A stretch of DNA of 12,357 nucleotides from an uncultured Blautia sp. (lineage in GTDB: Bacteria > Bacillota > Clostridia > Lachnospirales > Lachnospiraceae): NCBI GenBank assembly GCA_934426285.1, contig CAKRYE010000056.1, positions 1 to 12,357 of the forward strand, written 5' to 3'. Every line of letters starts with the position of its first letter. Position 1 is the stretch's first letter. The notes beneath the pieces are model-generated. The model was not told where the DNA came from. It searched no databases and saw only the letters and a program-made list of their open reading frames with translations. This document shows, in pieces, positions 1-5,772 of the stretch. Both the position numbers and the translations under genes were made by a program.

Positions 1-272
1 TGACATTCTAAAAGGGCCAGCCCCTCACGACTGACCCTCAATTAGTTCGGCAAACCCTCAAGAACTTTGATTATCCTTCCTTTTTTCAGCCCTTGCTGAT
101 TTCTTTACAAATTCAATTTTTCTTTTCGTAGCAAAGCTACGATATCTGAGCGAAGCGTGACAGATAATAACCCAATATGATGTGTCACTACACATCTATG
201 GGCCAAGGCTATCGCCCTGGGCGGACTAGGGCGTTCTCCTCACAGAATGATCAAATTTTCTTATTAAAAGCA
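1..272. other. Gene-free structured region with inverted repeats (oriT-like or other cis site)
   Basis: No coding region is supported here. Perfect inverted repeats follow one another: TCGTAGC/GCTACGA (126-132, 136-142, 3-nt loop), TATCTG/CAGATA (143-148, 161-166), GATGTGT/ACACATC (179-185, 190-196, 4-nt loop) and CGCCCT/AGGGCG (213-218, 228-233). The last can re-pair as CGCCC/GGGCG at 213-223. A further hairpin, TCAGC/GCTGA, lies near 86-99. CCCTCA occurs three times at 22-27, 35-40 and 55-60. None of the stems has a proper T-run on the minus strand, so they are not obvious terminators for the ATPase gene that ends at 273. A row of such hairpins fits an origin of transfer or a replication/packaging site, but no nick motif is proven. 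Confidence 0.4.
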
Positions 273-2516
273 CTATTGGTTTACAAAGTTCCTAATTTCT
301 ATTAATTTTGCCTCAATCTCAGTTATCTCTTTTTGAAGGGAAGCTTTAGTTATGTCAATTGCCGGTTGAAATATATTCATATTCCCTTCAAAATGGTTAA
401 ACTCATTAAGAAGCGTTTTCCTACTTGTAAAAAATACACGGAACTCTCTCATTTTCTCATAGTTTGGATCTGCAATATTTTGGCACTTAAATGCTTGCTG
501 AATTATTTGGTTTAGCATTGTCATATTGTTTGGATGAAGATTAAAAATATCAACCAACTCTTTTTCTACTTTCATACGAAGATGATAGTATACAAGTGTC
601 TGTTCTAACGTATCTGCAAGTAACGGGAAGCATGTTTTATCCAATATATCTAAATTGCTACTATCGATTCCTAGGATATCCGTAACGCCAATAATTTCTT
701 GTCCATCAAAAACATCCCCAAAAAGTTTATTATAAATTGGAACTACATCCAAACTACCAGTACCATACCCATGCATAATACCAGATAACAATCCATAATA
801 ATCCTCTGGATCCAAGCATATATGGGCATATCCACGTATAAACGGAATCATTGCCATAAGAAACTGCCTTTTATTATGAATGGCATTCTTTAATTCATCG
901 TTTTTATTTTGAAAAAGAGAAATCAAATGATGGAGATTAATTAGCAATTCCTTTTCTCGTCCCGAAACAGAAATAAATCCATTTTCGCCCTCATACACAT
1001 TATTCAAAATATAAAAATTAAAGCAATTATTTAGTTGAACATCTAATAATCGGATTAAGTCCGTGTTGTGTGTAAGAATAATCTGTTTCTTATTTTCCAA
1101 AAACTTAATAATGCAAAAGGCTATTTTGTTTTTGTATACAGAATCAAAACTTGAAATTGGATCATCCATGACAATATATTCTTTATCTGAGTGTCTTGCT
1201 AGAAGTAGCTCAAATGCCAACGAAATAAAGTTTTGTTCCCCTGTACTAAGTTCCATTTCGTTACGTTCCGTGCCAAGTAAATCCTTATTTCCTAGTTTCA
1301 ATTTATAATTTCTGTCATTTTCTTCATCCCTGACAATCGTAATATCTTTTCCAATATTTTCATTTATTACATTTTCAATAAATAGAAGTTCTTCTGTATC
1401 AAGCTGTGGTTGCATTTCAACCAATTGTGCATATTCGTCAAAAATTTCAAAAAATCTAGTACCATCAAAGCAATGAAATAGTTCATTTACCATTTCATTG
1501 CATATATTATTAACATATGTCGTTATTTCCTGTTGCAATTCAATCAACTCATTTGTACTTTCTCCCGCAATGAACGCACCTACAATTTCTTTGATATGAA
1601 AAGGATCAAATCCGATCAATGAGTTATCACACACTATTTTTTCAAGAATATCTTTTGTTTTTTTATCAAGGTTCTCATAAATGTTTTTTCTGTCTTCCTT
1701 TTTTCTTTCAAGAAGTGCATCTCCATTAAATGATGTATTATCGCAAACTATACAAATATCAGATGAATGATACTTATTCAATATCTCAATCGCATCATCA
1801 TGTTGCTCAATCAAATTAACATTCTGATCTGCTATAATTTCATCAGGATTAATTGAAAGAATTTTTTCTATCACTTTTACTTTTGATAAATCTGTAATAA
1901 CAAATTTCTTTTTTTTCTCTTCAAGTTCTACAACATTCAGAATATTTTCATTGTTACGAACAAATGCAACAAATTCCGCCCTATTAATATCCTTTCCATG
2001 CGTTCTTACATTTACAATACTACGAATATATTCATATGCTGTCTGATGTTGAAGAACAGATATCTGATCTAACAAATAATCTTTAACTTTTGATACCTTA
2101 AACTCTGATTTATATTTTGACGCAAGATCATCATATGCATTTCTAAATAATATATTTATCTGATTTCTAAGATCATATTCTCTACGAATTTGTGCACCTA
2201 TTAAATAATCCGTGGTTTCTCCGCGAATAACATTCCTATTAATTTGGTCTTGTATTACATGAAATATTCCTGACTCCGGTGCAATTCTATTTCCCCGTTC
2301 ATCAACTGCATCAAAAAAAATGTTCTCATTAGATACTTCTGTGGATAGCAAATTAGCAAAACTTGTTTTACCAGTTCCATTTGGAGCATAAATAACAGCA
2401 ATTCCCCCTGCCGTTTGCATACGTTTAAACTCGATAGTTCCCTTCTCTTCTGGAAGATGCATGAAATCATCTTCAAATATGCCAGAATTTTTAATAGCCG
2501 AAAAAATAATTTTCAT
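273..2516 (-). CDS. ABC/SMC-type AAA ATPase associated with the restriction system (PrrC/RloC-like architecture)
   Basis: The 747-residue protein has a split ABC-type ATPase. A Walker A-like loop (APNGTGKTS, residues 44-52) lies near the N-terminus. The signature LSTGEQN (423-429), Walker B (EYIVMDDP, 446-453), D-loop SSFDS (455-459) and H-loop LTHN (481-484) follow about 370 residues later. The insert between the lobes is charged and helical and holds CIVC at 255-258, like the zinc-hook cysteines of Rad50 and RloC. About 260 residues follow the second lobe, including an HG motif near 582 as seen in AAA_13/PrrC-like proteins. Such ATPases act as DNA-damage or restriction-status sensors, sometimes with a nuclease domain. 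No nuclease motif is certain here. It starts 25 bp after the endonuclease gene behind a G-rich ribosome binding site (AGGGGGGG), so it is very likely the last gene of the restriction operon. Its exact role is inference. Confidence 0.85.
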   Translation of the reverse strand: MKIIFSAIKNSGIFEDDFMHLPEEKGTIEFKRMQTAGGIAVIYAPNGTGKTSFANLLSTEVSNENIFFDAVDERGNRIAPESGIFHVIQDQINRNVIRGETTDYLIGAQIRREYDLRNQINILFRNAYDDLASKYKSEFKVSKVKDYLLDQISVLQHQTAYEYIRSIVNVRTHGKDINRAEFVAFVRNNENILNVVELEEKKKKFVITDLSKVKVIEKILSINPDEIIADQNVNLIEQHDDAIEILNKYHSSDICIVCDNTSFNGDALLERKKEDRKNIYENLDKKTKDILEKIVCDNSLIGFDPFHIKEIVGAFIAGESTNELIELQQEITTYVNNICNEMVNELFHCFDGTRFFEIFDEYAQLVEMQPQLDTEELLFIENVINENIGKDITIVRDEENDRNYKLKLGNKDLLGTERNEMELSTGEQNFISLAFELLLARHSDKEYIVMDDPISSFDSVYKNKIAFCIIKFLENKKQIILTHNTDLIRLLDVQLNNCFNFYILNNVYEGENGFISVSGREKELLINLHHLISLFQNKNDELKNAIHNKRQFLMAMIPFIRGYAHICLDPEDYYGLLSGIMHGYGTGSLDVVPIYNKLFGDVFDGQEIIGVTDILGIDSSNLDILDKTCFPLLADTLEQTLVYYHLRMKVEKELVDIFNLHPNNMTMLNQIIQQAFKCQNIADPNYEKMREFRVFFTSRKTLLNEFNHFEGNMNIFQPAIDITKASLQKEITEIEAKLIEIRNFVNQ

Positions 2517-2541
2517 TAAAATCCCCCCCTATCTTATATTA

Positions 2542-3531
2542 TCAATCAAAATAGCTCTCATCTACACTAAATGGTGAGTTAATCGTCCATCCACTTTTAC
2601 TTCTTTCATTTCCTTTACTTACAATTCCCATAGTAGTCAAATAAGCTATCGCTCTCTTAAGGGAAGTCACTCCAAGTGAAGTTTCTTCCTGCAATTTTTT
2701 CTGTGTAATCATAGGATTACTTATCATCCAATTGTAAATATTCAAGGCATTATTTAATACTTCTTCCCTTGCTTTTCTTCTCGGACTTCCTGAATTATAA
2801 TCCACCAATTTTTCCCAATTTATTGTTCCATCAGGATTACAAAACTCAACTGAAAAATCTCTTACCAGTCTATTAGACGCCCTTGCATAACTTTCTTTAT
2901 AATCATCTATGTACTTTTCCGGAAGTGTGTCCATAAAAGAAATTATTTTGGTATAGAAATTTTTATCACCAGTTATCGTTTCCCAAAATTCTTCGCCAGC
3001 AACTTCTTCATATATTTTTGCCTTTCCTCTTCCAGATTCTGTTTTTGTTCCATATGCATATCCAACTATTGCTTCGAACCCAGTTCTTCCCCCAGATGTC
3101 CTCAAAGTTCTTTGCGCTTCTGCAAAGTTTTCTCCTTGCTTTTTCATACTATCAGCATTAAATATTGATGTTCCACTTTTTACAGCAACAAAATATTTTG
3201 TATTACTATCTGCATCATATAATTCTATATCAACACCACGAGTAGCTGATTTGCTTCCCCCAGAAGCGGCAATTGCAATTGGTTCAAAAAAACAATTACC
3301 AAATATTGTCTCCTCGCTTGAACTTACAAACGCCTGTAATATAGAATCTATTATTTCTGCAGATGTTTGCATTGATTTAGCTCGATATAAATATGGATTT
3401 TTAGATTTCATTATGTCTTTTATATTAATCGCATCTATTTTCGCAATAAGAGAGCCATAAAAATTCTCCAATGCTTTTGCAATCGCAGCTTTAACATCAT
3501 CTTCATTATAATTCTGATTAATTGGTTCCAT
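2542..3531 (-). CDS. PmeII-like type II restriction endonuclease with C-terminal winged helix
   Basis: A 329-residue protein whose N-terminal half resembles PmeII-family restriction endonucleases: NPYLYRAKS (45-53), SSEETIFG (71-78), then GVDIEL (99-104) and FVAVKSG (114-120). Asp101 and Lys118 fit the PD-(D/E)xK core, but the residue two before the lysine is Ala rather than Glu, so another acidic residue such as Glu73 or Glu74 may complete the site. Residues about 262-318 look like a winged helix (MITQKKLQEETSLG followed by TSLKRAIAYLTTMGIV), perhaps for target recognition or autoregulation. It should cut DNA left unmethylated by the preceding enzyme. The start chosen is the ATG at 3531, 5 nt after AGGAGG. 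A GTG one codon earlier is too close to that site. The gene overlaps the methyltransferase end by 14 bp, indicating translational coupling. Family assignment is from memory of conserved motifs. Confidence 0.85.
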   Translation of the reverse strand: MEPINQNYNEDDVKAAIAKALENFYGSLIAKIDAINIKDIMKSKNPYLYRAKSMQTSAEIIDSILQAFVSSSEETIFGNCFFEPIAIAASGGSKSATRGVDIELYDADSNTKYFVAVKSGTSIFNADSMKKQGENFAEAQRTLRTSGGRTGFEAIVGYAYGTKTESGRGKAKIYEEVAGEEFWETITGDKNFYTKIISFMDTLPEKYIDDYKESYARASNRLVRDFSVEFCNPDGTINWEKLVDYNSGSPRRKAREEVLNNALNIYNWMISNPMITQKKLQEETSLGVTSLKRAIAYLTTMGIVSKGNERSKSGWTINSPFSVDESYFD

Positions 3532-4708
3532 CACTACCTCCTAATTCCATAGCATTTTTTATTTTATTGTGTACACTAGTTCCCCTAAAGCGCTTAGTTT
3601 GAATAGTTGAAGTCTTATCTGCCGTTGCAATTATCGCCTGACCTATCGCTTTTGCCAATCCTACTGGAACAGCGTTTCCTATCTGTTTATACTTTGCTAC
3701 TACAGTTCCTGTAAAAATCCAATCATCTGGAAATTGTTGAATCCTAGCATATTCTTTAACACTTAATGGCCGATCCTGATTTGGATGGCACAACATTGTT
3801 GCTTTTTGAGCTGGTGCGGTTGTAACTGTAGGTGCGGGTTGCGAATATGATAATCTACGATAAAACCCAACTTTTCCTCCCCCTGACTCATATGCTCCAC
3901 CCATTGCCAAAGGAATTAACTCAGCAGGTAAATCTCTCCAATTTCCTCCTTCTGGAACCAAATGAATATATTTCTTTCTATCTCCACTTAATTTTGAATA
4001 TTCTCCTGGATTTTCTTCTAAATCTTTTATCGCCTCCCCAACTGTTTTCCATCTATATTCTGGGTTTTGGTGCATTTGAAAATGCGTTGGAAATGGCAAA
4101 AAAATATCTTCATTATCTCGACTTCCAATTAACACAAAACGTTCTCGAAACTGCGGGACACCATAATTTACTGCATCTAAAATTCCATATACAGTCTTAT
4201 ATCCAAGTTTATCAAATTCAGCTAATATTACATCTAAAACTGTCCCAAGTTTTTGCTTGGGGTCATTTTTATCGTACTCAGCTGCCGGAACATGCTTTAA
4301 TGGAGCTGACATAATCCCTTTTACATTTTCCATTATAAAAAAACGAGGTCGAATATAATCTATCATTCTAATGTAGTCCATAAATAAACTTCCACGAGGA
4401 TCATTTATTCCCAACCTCTTCCCGGCTGTAGAAAATGGTTGGCAAGGTGGTCCCCCGCAAATTAAAAATGGTTCTCCTTTGTGTAATCCTGACAATTGTA
4501 GCATTGTCTCTGGTTCGATGTTCCTAATATCTCCACCTAACACCTTGTGACCATTTGCTTTCATTGTTTCAACACATGCAGGCTCAAAATCTTGTCCAAT
4601 TACAACATGTAACCCCGCCTTACTCAAGCCAATATCAAGCCCCATTGCACCGGAGAAAAAAGAGATAACATCTCTATTATTTTGATATTTTTTATATAAT
4701 GTACTAAT
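3518..4708 (-). CDS. C5-cytosine-specific DNA methyltransferase (Dcm family), probable ATT start
   Basis: The enzyme transfers a methyl group from SAM to C5 of cytosine to protect host DNA. With the extended start the protein is 396 residues. Conserved motifs in order: I FSGAMGLDIG (18-27), IV GGPPCQPFS (85-93, catalytic Cys89), VI ENVKG (127-131), VIII QFRERFVLIGSR (186-197), a short target-recognition region around 245-290, and X QIGNAVPVGLAKAIG (342-356). The first ATG, at 4645, would begin inside motif I and delete FSGA, which should destroy SAM binding. Upstream the frame stays open with no ATG, GTG or TTG. The one codon with good placement is ATT at 4706-4708, 7 nt after AAGGA, giving an N-terminus STLYKKYQNNRDVISF. 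This ATT overlaps the stop codon of the upstream regulator by one base. Enzyme class is certain; the start is inference. Confidence 0.93.
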   Translation of the reverse strand: MSTLYKKYQNNRDVISFFSGAMGLDIGLSKAGLHVVIGQDFEPACVETMKANGHKVLGGDIRNIEPETMLQLSGLHKGEPFLICGGPPCQPFSTAGKRLGINDPRGSLFMDYIRMIDYIRPRFFIMENVKGIMSAPLKHVPAAEYDKNDPKQKLGTVLDVILAEFDKLGYKTVYGILDAVNYGVPQFRERFVLIGSRDNEDIFLPFPTHFQMHQNPEYRWKTVGEAIKDLEENPGEYSKLSGDRKKYIHLVPEGGNWRDLPAELIPLAMGGAYESGGGKVGFYRRLSYSQPAPTVTTAPAQKATMLCHPNQDRPLSVKEYARIQQFPDDWIFTGTVVAKYKQIGNAVPVGLAKAIGQAIIATADKTSTIQTKRFRGTSVHNKIKNAMELGGSDGTN

Positions 4709-4886
4709 TTTTCCGTCCTTCTTTCTCTGTTTTATTTATTATTTTTGAGGCCTCTATCAGCGCTGTTCTTCTCACAAATTCACTATAAGAAGCATATGCT
4801 TCCAACCTAGCTGCTTGTTTAAGCTTTGCCAATTCATCTTCACTGACTCGTATACTCATAGAATAGTTTTTATTCTCTTTATCCAT
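4704..4886 (-). CDS. Small ribbon-helix-helix DNA-binding protein (candidate regulator of the restriction operon)
   Basis: A 60-residue protein with a short beta strand SMSIRVSEDEL (residues 9-19) followed by two helices, KLKQAARLEAYASYSEFVRRTALIEASKII. This is the layout of Arc/MetJ-type ribbon-helix-helix proteins and of the N-terminal part of MobC-like relaxosome proteins. The start at 4886 is chosen because GGAGG lies 8 nt upstream. A longer reading from 4934 would run back through the promoter and is rejected. The gene is first in an operon with the methyltransferase, endonuclease and ATPase, and its promoter contains a palindrome between the -35 and -10 boxes. It therefore may be an autoregulatory repressor, playing the part that C proteins play in other restriction systems. 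Alternative: a relaxosome accessory protein of the mobile element, unrelated to restriction. Confidence 0.8.
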   Translation of the reverse strand: MDKENKNYSMSIRVSEDELAKLKQAARLEAYASYSEFVRRTALIEASKIINKTEKEGRKN

Positions 4887-4894
4887 TGTTCTTA

Positions 4895-4899
4895 CCTCC
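4895..4899 (-). promoter_or_regulatory. Ribosome binding site fixing the regulator start
   Basis: GGAGG on the minus strand, 8 nt before the ATG at 4886. It sits only about 7 nt downstream of the -10 box, so the transcript would begin almost at the ribosome binding site and have an extremely short leader. Confidence 0.7.
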
Positions 4900-4905
4900 A
4901 CCCAA

Positions 4906-4934
4906 ATTATACTTACTCCGTGGAGCAAATGCAA
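4906..4934 (-). promoter_or_regulatory. Sigma-A promoter of the restriction operon
   Basis: On the minus strand TTGCAT (4929-4934) is followed after exactly 17 bp by a consensus TATAAT (4906-4911). The start point is expected near 4897-4900. The spacer contains the palindrome CTCC-AC-GGAG. A second, weaker possibility lies upstream with TTGAAA at 4978-4983. Confidence 0.75.
4916..4925. promoter_or_regulatory. Candidate operator palindrome in the promoter spacer
   Basis: Plus strand CTCC-GT-GGAG, a perfect 4-bp inverted repeat with 2-bp centre, lies between the -10 and -35 boxes. A repressor bound here would block RNA polymerase. The ribbon-helix-helix protein encoded immediately downstream is the natural candidate. 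The site is short and binding is unproven. Confidence 0.45.
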
Positions 4935-5013
4935 TACAATTATCCACTTTTTCCTATATTTAATATGCTTAATTCACTTTCAAAAAATAAAAATTTGTAA
5001 ATCAATAATCTAA

Positions 5014-5253
5014 TCATGCAACATAGCCACCATTGCATAAATAATCCAATGCTTCTTTCACATTATGATATATTTTAATATACCGCTCATCACAGGATAT
5101 ACTGCTAATTTTATTTCTCAAACTATTTACTGCCGCCTTTGACAAAACATCTGTAATACAAATACAAGCTAATCCCAATCTCTGATGCGTCAGTTTTCGA
5201 TTTTCGCAGCCAAACATTACAAGCATCTCTTTTTCTCTCATTGTAAGCTTCAT
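5014..5253 (-). CDS. Small hypothetical protein of the mobile island
   Basis: A 79-residue, cysteine-containing, soluble protein that I do not recognise with certainty. It starts REKEMLVMFGCENRKLT, continues with a predicted helical stretch and ends in a helix around VKEALDYLC. The general form, an acidic-hydrophobic start followed by a regular run of helices, is loosely like small transposon-transfer-associated proteins of Firmicute conjugative elements, but this is only a weak resemblance. AAAGGGGG lies 5 nt before the ATG at 5253 and serves as ribosome binding site. It is the first gene inside the island after the repeat-rich end region, and a terminator-like hairpin stands just upstream. 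About 130 bp separate it from the regulator gene, which has its own promoter. AT-rich codon use matches the restriction genes, not comEC. Confidence 0.7.
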   Translation of the reverse strand: MKLTMREKEMLVMFGCENRKLTHQRLGLACICITDVLSKAAVNSLRNKISSISCDERYIKIYHNVKEALDYLCNGGYVA

Positions 5254-5272
5254 TTCATCCCCCTTTAAACAT

Positions 5273-5305
5273 AAAAAAAGAGCAAACGAATTTTCTCGAT
5301 CACTC
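5273..5305 (-). terminator. Leader terminator or attenuator before the small island gene
   Basis: Read on the minus strand, the arms GAGTGATCGAG and TTCGTTTGCTC pair with one mismatch and a few G-U pairs around an AAAA loop (5280-5305), followed by seven T residues (5273-5279). It lies about 20 nt before the start of the 79-residue gene. It would stop readthrough from the comEA-comEC operon into the island, or attenuate the island leader. Confidence 0.6.
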
Positions 5306-5365
5306 TCTGTTCATTACTTCCATGATAATAATATCATAGCTTCCTTTTCAAAAAAAGTCTCAATA

Positions 5366-5398
5366 CCGTAGCCAAACCGTAGTCATTCCGTATATATT
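5366..5398. repeat. Tandem 11-bp direct repeats, CCGTA family (three copies)
   Basis: Three consecutive 11-mers: CCGTAGCCAAA, CCGTAGTCATT, CCGTATATATT. The constant CCGTA recurs at exactly 11-bp steps, one helical turn. GTA recurs further on at 5400 and 5410, in 10-bp steps. Probable cooperative protein-binding array. Confidence 0.6.
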
Positions 5399-5474
5399 TG
5401 TAACTTTTTGTAAGTCGTTTTTCTTGCCACAATAATATTATCATCTCTTATTTGAAAAAGAAAGATACGCGTGG

Positions 5475-5507
5475 TTAGTCCTTCGCTAGTCCATGGTTAG
5501 TCTTTTG
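5475..5507. repeat. Tandem 11-bp direct repeats, YTAGTC family (three copies)
   Basis: Three consecutive 11-mers: TTAGTCCTTCG, CTAGTCCATGG, TTAGTCTTTTG, with consensus YTAGTCYNTNG. Unit length is the same as in the CCGTA array, but the sequence differs, suggesting a second protein or a second class of site. Confidence 0.6.
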
Positions 5508-5556
5508 TAAGTTTCTCATTATCATTCAAATAGAACATACCGTTTTCCCCATATGT

Positions 5557-5615
5557 TTACCACTCGTTACATTTCAAGTGCTTACCACTCAGACTTACCA
5601 TTTTTCTTACCACTT
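5557..5615. repeat. TTACCA direct repeats (four copies)
   Basis: TTACCACTC at 5557-5565 and 5582-5590, TTACCATTT at 5595-5603 and TTACCACTT at 5607-5615. Spacings are 25, 13 and 12 bp, close to multiples of a helical turn. They resemble arm-type sites bound by the N-terminal domain of tyrosine integrases in conjugative transposons; this function is inferred. Confidence 0.6.
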
Positions 5616-5753
5616 TAAGTCACGGTTTTGTGATATTTTGCGATACTTTACGAGGTTTTCTCTGTAAACATCAAATGCCTTCAAGCCCTTATAAATCAAG
5701 CATTTCCGCCACTTCCAGACTCTTACTTTTCATCAACGACCTGGAAGATGAAA

Positions 5754-5772
5754 AATTTCAGCTTATGAAATT
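5754..5772. other. Candidate attachment-site core at the comEC/island junction
   Basis: AATTTCA (5754-5760), spacer GCTTA (5761-5765) and TGAAATT (5766-5772) form a perfect 7-bp inverted repeat. Inverted core sites around a short crossover are the usual substrate of tyrosine recombinases. The comEC reading frame ends inside it: the codons ATA AGC lie over the spacer and the TGA begins the far arm. Confidence 0.5.

Larger units (their letters stand above)
5254..5757. other. Gene-free end region of the island with phased repeats
   Basis: No plausible gene is present on either strand over about 500 bp. The stretch contains, from low to high coordinate: a leader terminator (5273-5305), the palindrome ATGATA-ATAA-TATCAT (5322-5337), an 11-bp tandem array (5366-5398), a 10-bp direct repeat TTTTGTAAGT (5406-5415 and 5503-5512), a second 11-bp tandem array (5475-5507), four TTACCA repeats (5557-5615), and near the comEC edge the inverted repeats CTTCCAG/CTGGAAG (5712-5718, 5741-5747) and TTCATC/GATGAA (5729-5734, 5747-5752). 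This density of phased sites is what the recombination end of an integrative element looks like. Confidence 0.65.
1..5772. mobile_element. Putative integrated mobile island (partial; right end at comEC)
   Basis: This is an inferred element, not a recognised family. Several sequence facts support it. The region is visibly more AT-rich than the comEA-comEC side. It carries a restriction-modification cluster, a small ribbon-helix-helix regulator and an unknown small gene of the kind found on conjugative or mobilisable elements. A 500-bp gene-free stretch at its right edge is full of phased direct repeats. The edge falls where comEC breaks off after its membrane domain. A perfect inverted repeat (5754-5760 and 5766-5772) sits at that edge. 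No integrase, relaxase or transfer gene lies in the window, so these would have to be left of position 1. The right boundary is estimated from the ComEC truncation and is uncertain by some tens of bases. Confidence 0.6.

Noticed and set aside
120..240. tRNA or riboswitch in the hairpin-rich left end
   Set aside because: No cloverleaf with a T-loop GTTCRA box or CCA-type acceptor stem could be built, and no known riboswitch core is visible.
485..1065. PrrC-type anticodon nuclease triad in the ATPase C-terminus
   Set aside because: Arg, Glu and His residues occur, but no RxxxE...H arrangement can be assigned reliably by eye, so no nuclease activity is claimed.
3832..4314. 160-residue open frame on the plus strand
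   Set aside because: It is antisense to the methyltransferase motifs and rich in Leu/Ile/His without domain pattern.
4887..4934. 16-residue N-terminal extension of the ribbon-helix-helix protein from the ATG at 4934
   Set aside because: It would be encoded across the -10/-35 promoter and has no ribosome binding site; the ATG at 4886 has GGAGG at 8 nt.
5365..5615. CRISPR array
   Set aside because: Repeat units are only 6-11 bp, have no proper spacers and differ between clusters; protein-binding sites are a better reading.
5689..5733. Short minus-strand frame of 14 codons (MKSKSLEVAEMLDL) near the island edge
   Set aside because: It is too short, lacks a clear ribosome binding site and does not point the right way to be the 3' end of an integrase.
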